Shown one piece after another: positions 26,762 through 38,142 of a stretch of DNA of 64,000 bases. Location: contig OY804588.1 of the NCBI GenBank assembly GCA_963680875.1, forward strand, positions 93,800,233-93,864,232, read 5' to 3'. The translations under genes were made by a program, and so were the position numbers. Under the pieces are notes generated by a model. The model was given only the letters and a program-made list of their open reading frames with translations, had not been told where the DNA came from and ran no database searches. The DNA is from Bathymodiolus brooksi. Lineage: Eukaryota > Mollusca > Bivalvia > Mytilida > Modiolidae. Each line of letters begins with the position of its first letter. Position 1 is the first letter of the stretch.

Positions 26762-28565
26762 CAATTTGAATTCAGCACTTCGATAGTAATTACGGCATAA
26801 ATGTGTCACTTAATAACACAGATATGTTCTGTTTGTAGTAGTCACTATCCTCTTCAGTTCGTCTTTCCTTTATCCTGACCTTATCACCGAATTGTTTACA
26901 TGAGTAACACGAGGGGTGCAAATAATGGAGCAGCTACTTGTACCGCTCCGAGTCACCCGAGTTCACTCCAGGGTTTTAGTGTGGGAATTGTGTTGCTCAG
27001 TCGCCAGTTATTCATGTAAAATGCTTTGTGATCTTTGAATCAGTGCTATGGGTGTTTTTCCTACAGTATTTCAGTTATTTCCGGGCGGTGGAGAAAACCA
27101 TTGTATCTGCAGACATCCAAAGACCTCCCATAATTCACTGGCAAACTTTAGCACATAATGTTACATAGAGCACACCTCGCCAATATACCGGGATTAAGCT
27201 AGCTCTGGGTCAGTTTCACTAAGTTATCTGAGGACAAAGATCTGACGTCTCTCTTACGACAAATGTCCTGCCTTAAATCGTTTCACAAAACTGTCGTAAA
27301 ATAATACTTGTCTTAAACAATTGCAATAATTGAATGATAAACCTGTCTGAAGACAAACAATAATAGCGGCAGTGTTTGTTGCATGTAACATATTAAATCT
27401 GGACTCCTTCTAGAATAGGAGGGTTGCTGGCGTTAATCTTCTGCATAATGCATTCCCATTTTCGTTTCCATCACTTTTCGGTATTGTGTTATTTCATTTG
27501 GAAAATAGTTAATCTTTTGCTCGATTCCATTTCATTTGTTAAAAATGCAATGTATCGTCTCTCTGTGAAACTCCGTCTACTCTACGAATTTGATAGACCG
27601 GAACTTCGACCGTATCTATATATATTCCAATTTGGAACGCGAATTGCACGATTCAATGTAAGAATATCCTGAGGATGTCAATGTGGCAATCAGAAGCCGC
27701 CAATTGAAGGACAGATAACACAATGACAAAAGGACAAACAATGATCTATGGAACTGACAAATCAAATTATTCTTAAAAAAATTGTTTCTCTTCTTCCTCC
27801 TTTACCACCATCGATGAACAAGAAAATGCGGATGTTAATTGTCTGAAAATTCAAAGTTGCAAAGGACAAAACTCGTAAAAACGACCAGCCTTTCTGTCTG
27901 GGATTTAAATTTTTCATAGATTTTTATTTTGTACGAATTGTTTTATTATTATTATTACTACATGTTCAACCTATTTCTACCATCCTCAATAAAAATTAAA
28001 ATAGATTCTCCATAAATATCGCATACAGAAAAAACTAATGTGTCAACTATTTGAATTCAATGTGGTTTTTTTATTCTTGTATTTCATCCAAAAGTACAAA
28101 AAGATAATACAAAAGTACGGATACGTCGTGCTGATGTTTGTATGTGCTGTATACAGCTGCACGCAAAACATGTCTGGTCTTGTCAGATTTATAGTATTAT
28201 TTTAAAAGGAAAATAAATGCTGACTGAAAAAAAGTTAAAAACAATAACGGTCGACAAACTACAGGAGTCACTCGAATACTAAATTACTGATTTATTTAAT
28301 TTTCTTTTAAAGGAATATCTTTGTATTTGCAAAGTAAAGAACACAAATTGTAATTGTAAGAAATCTATTGACAAAAAATAGCTGCATAAAAGGATTTCCT
28401 GCTAGACATTGTCTTTATTGAAACATATCATGGAGGAATCAGATTCGATGTAAAATGTGTCAATGACATAGTGAACCTCTGCATTCTCCATTTGTAATGT
28501 ATTGTTTGTTTGTTTGGGTTTGTTTATATTTTGTTTGTTTTGTGTATTCCTTATTTTATTCTTTA
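26759..28565. other. Low-copy DNA with probable interspersed-repeat remnants
   Basis: No gene recognised. The segment around 26905-27040 (TCACCCGAGTTCACTCC, then TGTTGCTCAGTCGCCAG) resembles a 3' repeat module that I recall from bivalve genomes; this is memory, not a search. The segment 27208-27360 has several TTTCAC, TCTTAAA and GACAAA half-motifs in both orientations, such as GTTTCACAAAACTGTCGTAA near 27290, and looks like a decayed SINE or MITE. The rest is AT-rich without visible structure. Confidence 0.4.
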
Positions 28566-28640
28566 TGTGTATGTGTGTGTGTGTGTGCTTTTTTTTTCTT
28601 TTTGGGGGGGGGTATTTTTATTTTATTATTTTTTTGGGGG
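28566..28640. repeat. (TG)n, T-run and G-run microsatellite cluster
   Basis: A TG dinucleotide run (28566-28587) is followed by a T tract, nine consecutive G (28604-28612), another T tract and six G near 28635. The G runs could form a G-quadruplex-like fold, but only two runs are present. The short hydrophobic frame across it is low-complexity and not a gene. Confidence 0.85.
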
Positions 28641-29088
28641 GTGTAGTTTAGGTTTATTAAATAGCAGCAATTTAATTATTATAATCAAATAACACTGCGT
28701 CCAAACATGCAACTACATACACATACAAGCTGATTGCATAACATTATTTGTGGATTAGTTGTGGCAAGAAAACCTCTAAAATTGGTTCCCTGCCTATAAC
28801 ACATTTTTCATAGGTTTGACAGTACATTTTTGTACTCTATTCGAGTTTGCAAAATAGCACTGAAGTTGTTTTGCTTTGTATTATGACACGAACGCACATT
28901 ATTCAATTCAGAACCGATTTTCGACGTAATGAAGGAACACAAAACCAATATACGTTCTCTTTAGGCAACACTTTCTGCCAAGAGGAACTTGCATATCTAT
29001 TGGAAGCTTTACAAGAGTATTTCCCCTTACCCAATGGTATCCTGACCGTCACCAGGTGTCAGGATTTAACATCTAATTATACAAAAGT

Positions 29089-29102
29089 CCTGTGGTTAAT
29101 AA
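29089..29102. repeat. Direct repeat flanking the inverted-repeat element, left
   Basis: CCTGTGGTTAATAA here is identical to 30374-30387 on the far side of the inverted-repeat element. Its position fits a 14-bp target-site duplication. The motif is partly self-complementary, so the exact edge between duplication and terminal repeat is uncertain. Confidence 0.55.
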
Positions 29103-30373
29103 CACAAGCACTTGACCAATGGACCTTAATTTCCCCGTGTTTGCCACGGGGGTACGTATTTTCAGGGCTAGTAACGATGTAGGGCCTCTATTTATGGGTC
29201 CTGGGTCCACGCGAATATTAGAAATAAACACAGGGTAAGCAACAAAATGGCGGGGTACTGCTAAATTTCTTATTATTGTCGATTTCCCTGATTTCCGAAA
29301 AATAAACGGATGGAATGCATTAACCTTGTGGACCCCCATCAGCTGTTGTGCCCCTGGTTTACTGTCGTATTCGTACTATTTTGCATATATACCCCCGACA
29401 ATCTGTTCCCAAGACCGATTGTCAACTAAGTCGGAGGTCTATTTTGTATTCTCTCGGATTCCAACGTGTTTTTATAAGAACAAATCTGGCTTACCGAATG
29501 CATTTGTTTGGCGGACTATTTCAAACTTTGAAAAAAAAAAGAAAAAACAGAATGAAATGTCTTTTTTTAATCACATGGTAGGTATAAAAACAACAGGTGA
29601 ACTAATATCAATCCTTTGCCACAATGGAACCATATTTGACAAACCCCGGGAAAAAACTGGACTGGCCATCAAAAGACACGTTGGAGTCCGACAGAATCCA
29701 AAATAGACCTTCGACTTAGTTGACAATCGGTCTTGGGAACAGATTGTCGGGGGTATATCAATCGTAACTACTCGGCCATTCTCGCTACCCTGCAAATAAC
29801 CTTGTATGCATTAGCCGTATAAATCGCAATACTGTTCACATGTCAGTTACATGAAAGTTTGATAAAGTTACATTTTAAACAATTTTCTATATTTCAATTA
29901 AAGTTTTAATTAGTTTTGCATGATTAGATTTTACTTAGTATGTCTTCCATATTGGATTTTCGTGGACTATATTTTTGTGCGGCTTAACTTAACTGAACTT
30001 CCGGCAAACAATTTAAGAAGAATTCCTACTATGTACGTACGAGGTTATTTGCAGGGTAGCGAGAATGGCCGAGTAGTTACGATTGGGGGATATATATGCA
30101 AAATAGTACGAATACGACAGTAAACCAGGGACACAACAGCTGATGGGGGTCCACAAGGTTAGTGCATTCCATCCGTTTATTTTTCCGAAATCAGGGAAAT
30201 CGACAATAATAAGAAATGTTGCAGTACCCCGCCATTTTGTTGCTTACCTTGTGTTTATTTCTAGTATTCGTGTGGACCCAGGACCCAGAAATAGAGGCCC
30301 TACATCGTTACTAGCCCTGAAAATACGTATCCCCGTGGCAAACACGGGGAAATTAAGGTCCATTGGTCAAGTG
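29103..30373. mobile_element. Inverted-repeat (foldback/MITE-like) element
   Basis: The left arm (29103-29391, resuming at 29754-29810 after a nested insertion) is the reverse complement of the right arm (about 30032-30373). The outermost shared sequence is CACTTGACCAATGG. Each arm is about 340 bp and carries a GC-rich hairpin, CCCCGTG...CACGGGG. The core, about 29811-30031, is AT-rich and shows no transposase. The element is therefore non-autonomous. It is flanked by the 14-bp direct repeat CCTGTGGTTAATAA. The superfamily cannot be assigned from this alone; long arms with little interior suit a foldback element or a large MITE. Short frames on both strands are mirror images of the arms and are not genes. 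Confidence 0.85.
29392..29753. mobile_element. 362-bp MITE nested in the left arm of the inverted-repeat element
   Basis: Starts CCCCCGACAATCTGTTCCC and ends with its reverse complement. The imperfect terminal repeats are about 80 bp (29392-29473 and 29671-29753). The uninterrupted version of the site is preserved in the other arm of the host element (near 30085-30095). Flanks are ...ATATA on the left and TATAT... on the right, compatible with a TA (or TATA) duplication as made by Tc1/mariner-type transposases. There is no coding capacity; the centre holds an A-rich stretch. It inserted after the host element had formed. Confidence 0.82.
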
Positions 30374-30387
30374 CCTGTGGTTAATAA
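30374..30387. repeat. Direct repeat flanking the inverted-repeat element, right
   Basis: CCTGTGGTTAATAA, identical to 29089-29102. Candidate target-site duplication. Confidence 0.55.
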
Positions 30388-31360
30388 TCGAAATAAATGG
30401 GAATTCTGTTTTTGAAAACTTCTACATGGCACGATTTGTGCATACTAAATGTACAAGTAATAAGTAATGAGCGTTGGCAAGTATTTGTTGATGTGCATTG
30501 TGTGACACACGAACGATACATTAATATGTTTACGCATTCGACAAAACACGATAGACAATGCGGTTGTTTCGAATCATTTCCATTCTGTCAAAAAATTTGC
30601 TATTTTCGTCCGCCAGATCACGTGATTTTGATGGAATGTAAAGCACTGGACTTCCGGTGTCAATGTATATAGCAAAAATTCCTATCGATATGTGCCGTTT
30701 TAACGTTCGATCCTCAACTTAAAAAAAATATTCGCATTTTCTGTAAAAGACAGATATCAATTAAATTATTTTATTTGTATCAAAGACTCCAATGCAGAGA
30801 CAATTACTTCTTTAAAATTAAATTTGTTTTCTTTCTTTATTTGCTGCTCTCAGCATCATGAAAGGAAAACGATCTGCCTATATATATTTCTGATATGACA
30901 GATAGTGGGGTACCGAACACCAGTATTTATTCAGCCGTTTCCTTGGGGTCTCCATATTACAATTATTTATAATCTACCGCATATACGACTATGATATGCT
31001 GACGTTGTCACAGTAATAGCGTAAACATCGGAAGTCGTCTGCCTTACCTTTCAGACGCCAAGACACGAAAAAGACGGAACGTGGTCGGAATTGACATGAT
31101 TCGAAACAAACGTATTTAGCATTTTTGTGTGTGTGGTGTGCGCATTTCGGCGGAGGTGACAATTATTTTAATAATAGTCTTCTACATGTATATTTGAAGA
31201 AGAAAAAAAGTTGATGCATGTTTATGGAAACGGTTAGATATAACATTTAAATTGTAACCTTGTCTTACACCTGTTTTTTTGGGATGTCGGAGCTTTTTTC
31301 GTGCTTTGTTTGTAGTACCCTTATGTTTTGTATCGTTGTTTTTTTTTATTTTTATTCAGA
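30388..31360. other. Low-copy intergenic DNA
   Basis: No gene recognised and no clear repeat. A frame at 30397-30672 (91 codons) has no recognisable domain and is probably chance. Confidence 0.55.
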
Positions 31361-31570
31361 TCGGCCTTCTACTCGAAAATCTTTTATTTTCACTTGAGGA
31401 CTCCGGTATTGTCAAATTGTCAAATAACAAGTCACGTGATTGGTCAATTATGGTTTGTATTGTTTTTTTTGTTTTTTTTTTTTGTTTTTTTTTAAATCCA
31501 AGATTACTTGTTCATCGAAAGTCTGTTTTTTCACTTGATAACTCTGTGATTGTCTTAAACGTAATTAGTG
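31361..31570 (+). repeat. Diverged direct duplication of about 140 bp
   Basis: TCGAAAATCTTTTATTTTCA, then CTTGAGGACTCCGGTATTGTC (31374-31421) resembles TCGAAAGTCTGTTTTTTCA, then CTTGATAACTCTGTGATTGTC (31515-31554). Between them lie CACGTGATTGGTCAATTA and long T tracts. This looks like an old local duplication without coding signal. Confidence 0.55.
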
Positions 31571-32672
31571 AGTTATGACATCTATCATATTTTTATACAT
31601 TAATTAATATTTTTACGTTATTGAGATTCTCATTTTAACAACATCGTCGTCATACACAATCACTAAGTCTGATCTACAAGCTTCTCTCCCCCTATTATAC
31701 GGTTTACAATAGATGATCAACATTCATTTGATTTGTATTCCATATGCACATCAAAAGACTGCTTCATAATAATACTTAAATCGAAAACAGAATTAAAAAA
31801 ATAAAAATTCTAGATTGATTGATAAATATTCCATTTCCATGTGTACATAGTACGGGCAATAGTTTGATCATTGTTCCATCCGATTAAGCATTACTCAGAA
31901 TATTGATAAAACGATGCAGTTAGTTACTAAATTATTCCAATGTAGATTTTGTTTTGCAAAAAGAAAGTCCCATTTTACTTTTATTGCGCGACTTCTATTT
32001 TCGTTTTCATCATTTTCAAATTCATTGCTAGTGAGCTGACTATTAAACAGTACACTTGGGAGCTACTTTTTTAGCGATCGGCCATTAACATCCTCTGTGC
32101 GCTTTTAATTGATTCAACGTCATGGCGGACTCTTCAATTATGAACAGTCCAGACGGGAATAGGAAGATTGTTTTGAATGATATTTTACCTGGGGCAGCCA
32201 TACTTAAAATCTTCACTTTTACATAAATTGTTACAGTCAATATACCACAATCTAATGATTTCCCCAGTTGCCGTAGTTGAGATTGTATGCCGTAAAAGCT
32301 TCACATAAACTCATATTGCAATGTCATGAAACAATTCATTTGTTCCACGGCTAAAATTAGTTTTCCTTTGAGTGCATATATCAGTACATTAAAATTGAAG
32401 TAGCCTTCTTTATTTCTATTTCTCAAAATAAGTGAAAAAATTCAACATGCATTCCCCACCAACGAACGGGTATGTTTCAAATTTTGAATATTGGCTTCCG
32501 GTTGCATTGTATTTTGGGTAATTGGTATTTATGGTTACTTTCAGTAATTTTGCATTAATATCGTGAGTATCAGAGGGCATAATTTACTTTGGCGGACCCC
32601 GGAAGTCAGATATTGTAATAATCAACGCGCATAACTAATAACCTTTACTTCGTTACCCATGCGATATAACAA
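31571..32672. other. Low-copy intergenic DNA
   Basis: AT-rich, with no supported gene, RNA or repeat. Frames are short and interrupted on both strands. Confidence 0.55.
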
Positions 32673-32732
32673 TTAGGGTTAGGGTTCGGGTTTGAGTTAG
32701 TGTTCGGGTTAGGGTTAGGGTTACGGTTAGGG
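32673..32732 (+). repeat. Interstitial telomere-like (TTAGGG)n block
   Basis: Exactly ten hexamers in register, 60 bp. Five are perfect TTAGGG (1st, 2nd, 7th, 8th and 10th). The others are TTCGGG, TTTGAG, TTAGTG, TTCGGG and TTACGG. TTAGGG is the telomere repeat of most metazoans, molluscs included. The block lies about 160 bp before the 18-bp minisatellite. It could come from repair by telomerase, from fusion of ancestral ends, or from a transposon. Confidence 0.9.
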
Positions 32733-32893
32733 TCCGCTAAGGTAGAAGTACTCCTAATCAGAATTAACATATTGCAAGGTGTAAAAACCGGTCTGGCGCC
32801 TTACAAGCATTAACAATGAAGGTAGATATCATGTCCAAATCCATCACTGCAGTGAAGATGATTTAGTCAGTAAGAAGTGATGATAGGGAGTAA

Positions 32894-35800
32894 CTGGCCA
32901 TCTATATCACTACTGCCATCTATATCACTACTGCCATCAATATCACTACTGCCATCTATATCACTATTACCATCTATATCACTACTGCCATCAATATCAC
33001 TACTGCCATCTATATCACTACTGCCATCTATATCACTATTGCCATCTATATCACTACTGCCATCTATATCACTACTGCCATCTATATCACTATTGTCATC
33101 TATATCACTACTGCCATCTATATCACTACTGCCATCTATATCACTACTGCCATCTATATCACTACTGCCATCTATATCACTACTGCCATCTATATCACTA
33201 CTGCCATCTATATCACTATTGCCATCTATATCACTACTTCCATCTATATCACTACTGCCATCTATATCACTACTGCCATCTATATCACTACTGCCATCTA
33301 TATCACTACTGCCATCTATATCACTACTGCCATCTATATCACTACTGCCATCTATATCACTACTGCCATCAATATCACTACTGCCATCTATATCACTACT
33401 GCCATCTATATCACTACTTCCATCTATATCACTACTGCCATCTATATCACTACTGCCATCTATATCACTACTGCCATCTATATCACTACTGCCATCTATA
33501 TCACTATTGCCATCTATATCACTACTGCCATCTATATCACTATTGCCATCTATATCACTACTGCCATCTATATCACTACTGCCATCTATATCACTACTGC
33601 CATCTATATCACTACTGCCATCTATATCACTACTGCCATCTATATCACTACTGCCATCTATATCACTACTGCCATCTATATCACTATTGCCATCTATATC
33701 ACTACTGCCATCTATATCACTACTGCCATCTATATCACTACTGCCATCTATATCACTACTGCCATCTATATCACTACTGCCATCTATATCACTACTGCCA
33801 TCTATATCACTACTGCCATCTATATCACTGCTGCCATCTATATCACTACTGCCATCTATATCACTACTGCCATCTATATCACTACTGCCATCTATATCAC
33901 TACTGCCATCAATATCACTACTGCCATCTATATCACCACTGCCATCTATATCACTACTGCCATCTATATCACTACTGCCATCTATATCACTACTGCCATC
34001 AATATCACTACTGCCATCTATATCACTACTGCCATCTATATCACTACTGCCATCAATATCACTACTGCCATCTATATCACTACTGCCATCTATATCACTA
34101 CTGCCATCTATATCACTACTGCCATCTATATCACTACTGCCATCTATATCACTACTGCCATCTATATCACTACTGCCATCAATATCACTACTGCCATCTA
34201 TATCACTACTGCCATCTATATCACTACTGCCATCTATATCACTACTGCCATCTATATCACTACTGCCATCTATATCACTACTGCCATCTATATCACTACT
34301 GCCATCTATATCACGACTGCCATCAATATCACTACTGCCATCTATATCACTTCTGCCATCAATATCACTACTGCCATCTATATCACTACTGCCATCTATA
34401 TCATTACTGCCATCTATATCACTACTGCCATCAATATCACTACTGCCATCTATATCACTACTGCCATCTATATCACTACTGCCATCAATATCACTACTGC
34501 CATCTATATCACTACTGCCATCAATATCACTACTGCCATCTATATCACTACTGCCATCTATATCACTACTGCCATCAATATCACTACTGCCATCTATATC
34601 ACTACTGCCATCTATATCACTACTGCCATCTACATCACTACTGCCATCTATATCACTACTGCCATCAATATCACTATTGCCATCTATATCACTACTGCCA
34701 TCTATATCACTACTGCCATCTATATCACTACTGCCATCTATATCACTACTGCCATCTATATCACTACTGCCATCTATATCACGACTGCCATCAATATCAC
34801 TACTGCCATCTATATCACTTCTGCCATCAATATCACTATTGCCATCTATATCACTACTGCCATCTATATCATTACTGCCATCTATATCACTACTGCCATC
34901 AATATCACTACTGCCATCTATATCACTACTGCCATCTATATCACTACTGCCATCAATATCACTACTGCCATTTATATCACTACTGCCATCAATATCACTA
35001 CTGCCATCTATATCACTACTGCCATCTATATCACTACTGCCATCAATATCACTACTGCCATCTATATCACTACTGCCATCTATATCACTACTGCCATCTA
35101 CATCACTACTGCCATCTATATCACAACTGCCATCAATATCACTATTGCCATCTATATCACTACTGCCATCTATATCACTACTGCCATCTATATCACTACT
35201 GCCATCAATATCACTACTGTCATCTATATCACTACTGCCATCTATATCACTACTGCCATCAATATCACTACTGCCATCTATATCACTACTGCCATCTATA
35301 TCACTACTGCCATCAATATCACTACTGCCATCTATATCACTACTGCCATCTATATCACTACTGCCATCTATATCACTACTGCCATCAATATCACTACTGC
35401 CATCTATATCACTACTGCCATCTATATCACTACTGCCATCTATATCACTACTGCCATCTATATCACTACTGCCATCAATATCACTACTGCCATCTATATT
35501 ACTACTGCCATCTATATCACTACTGCCATCTATATCACTACTGCCATCTATATCACTACTGCCATCTATATCACTACTGCCATCTATATCACTACTGCCA
35601 TCTATATCACTACTGCCATCTATATCACTACTGCCATCTATATCACTACTGCCATCTATATCACTACTGCCATCTATATCACTACTGCCATCAATATCAC
35701 TACTGCCATCTATATCACTACTGCCATCAATATCACTACTGCCATCTATATCACTACTGCCATCTATATCACTACTGCCATCTATATTACTACTGCCATC

Positions 35801-37960
35801 AATATCACTACTGCCATCTATATCACTACTGCCATCTATATCACTACTGCCATCTATATCACTACTGCCATCTATATCACTACTGCCATCTATATCACTA
35901 CTGCCATCTATATCACTACTGCCATCAATATCACTACTGCCATCTATATCACTACTGCCATCTATATCACTACTGCCATCTATATCACTACTGCCATCTA
36001 TATCACTACTGCCATCTATATCACTACTGCCATCTATATCACTACTGCCATCTATATCACTACTGCCATCAATATCACTACTGCCATCTATATCACTACT
36101 GCCATCAATATCACTACTGCCATCTATATCACTACTGCCATCTATATCACTACTGCCATCTATATCACTACTGCCATCTATATCACTACTGCCATCTATA
36201 TCACTACTGCCATCTATATCACTACTGCCATCAATATCACTACTGCCATCTATATCACTACTGCCATCTATATCACTACTGCCATCAATATCACTACTGC
36301 CATCTTTATCACTACTGCCATCTATATCACTACTGCCATCAATATCACTACTGCCATCTATATCACTACTGCCATCAATATCACTACTGCCATCTATATC
36401 ACTACTGCCATCTATATCACTACTGCCATCAATATCACTACTGCCATCTATATCACTACTGCCATCTATATCACTACTGCCATCTATATCACTACTTCCA
36501 TCTATATCACTACTGCCATCAATATCACTATTGCCATCTATATCACTACTGCCATCTATATCACTACTGCCATCTATATCACTACTGCCATCAATATCAC
36601 TACTGCCATCTATATCACTACTGCCATCTATATCACTACTGCCATCAATATCACTACTGCCATCTATATCACTACTGCCATCTATATCACTACTGCCATC
36701 TATATCACTACTGCCATCAATATCACTACTGCCATCTATATCACTACTGCCATCTATATCACTACTGCCATCTATATCACTACTGCCATCAATATCACTA
36801 TTGCCATCAATATCACTATTGCCATCAATATCACTACTGCCATCTATATCACTAGTGCCATCTATATCACTACTGCCATCTATATCACTACTGCCATCAA
36901 TATCACTACTGCCATCTATATCACTACTGCCATCTATATCACTACTGCCATCTATATCACTACTGCCATCTATATCACTATTGCCATCTATATCACTACT
37001 GCCATCTATATCACTACTGCCATCTATATCACTACTGCCATCAATATCACTACTGCCATCTATATCACTACTGCCATCTATATCACTACTGCCATCTATA
37101 TCACTACTGCCATCTATATCACTACTGCCATCAATATCACTACTGCCATCTATATCACTACTGCAATCTATATCACTACTGCCATCTATATCACTACTGC
37201 CATCTATATCACTACTGCCATCTATATCACTACTGCCATCTATATCACTACTGCCATCTATATCACTACTGCCATCTATATCACTACTGCCATCAATATC
37301 ACTACTGCCATCTATATCACTACTGCCATCTAAATCACTACTGCCATCTATATCACTACTGCCATCTATATCACTACTGCCATCTATATCACTACTGCCA
37401 TCTATATCACTACTGCCATCTATATCACTACTGCCATCTATATCACTACTGCCATCACTATCACTACTGCCATCTATATCACTACTGCCATCTATATCAC
37501 TACTGCCATCAATATCACTACTGCCATCTATATCACTACTGCCATCTATATCACTACTGCCATCTATATCACTACTGCCATCTATATCACTACTGCCATC
37601 TATATCACTACTGCCATCTATATCACTACTGCCATCTATATCACTACTGCCATCACTATCACTACTGCCATCTATATCACTACTGCCATCTATATCACTA
37701 CTGCCATCAATATCACTACTGCCATCTATATCACTACTGCCATCTATATCACTACTGCCATCTATATCACTACTGCCATCTATATCACTACTGCCATCTA
37801 TATCACTACTGCCATCTATATCACTACTGCCATCTATATCACTACTGCCATCAATATCACTACTGCCATCTATATCACTACTGCCATCTATATCACTACT
37901 GCCATCTATATCACTACTGTCATCTATATCACTACTGTCATTTATATCACTACTGCCATC
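32894..37960. repeat. 18-bp minisatellite, about 281 copies
   Basis: Near-perfect 18-bp unit CCATCTATATCACTACTG. The most common variant has CATCAATATC. Rarer ones change CTACTG to CTATTG, CTTCTG, CGACTG or CAACTG. A higher-order period of 468 bp (26 units) is visible: the CGACTG unit at 34313 recurs at 34781, and TACATCAC at 34631 recurs at 35099. Since 18 is six codons, frames stay open for about 5.1 kb on both strands: SSDIDG repeats on the minus strand (about 1,719 codons, opening at TTG just after a TAA, with no ATG inside) and SISLLP repeats on the plus strand (ATG at 32880). The two major unit variants are synonymous in both frames. I regard translation as unproven and unlikely. Confidence 0.96.
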
Positions 37961-38017
37961 TATTGCCCGCTGTAGCTGTAGCGTTCTATTGCCCACGACC
38001 TTTTGACCCGCTATATG

Positions 38018-38022
38018 ATTGG
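38018..38022 (-). promoter_or_regulatory. Possible inverted CCAAT box upstream of the recombinase gene
   Basis: TGATTGGTCAATTA contains ATTGG, the reverse of CCAAT, in a good NF-Y context (GACCAATCA on the minus strand), about 120 bp before the ATG. The same 14-mer occurs near 31437, far from any gene, so it could be chance. Confidence 0.3.
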
Positions 38023-38142
38023 TCAATTACGTCTCATGAATATTCATTAACTCGACCAAATCTTTATCAATGCGTCTAAATTCTAAATGTAATAAAACAT
38101 TCGAATGATTCAGTTATTCATTGACAGACGACAACAACAAAC

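Noticed and set aside
26618..26809. Minus-strand frame with an Arg-Glu repeat
   Set aside because: Translation of the (CT)n microsatellite.
28847..30415. Several 60-126 codon frames on both strands
   Set aside because: They are mirror images of each other caused by the inverted arms and the nested MITE, without protein motifs.
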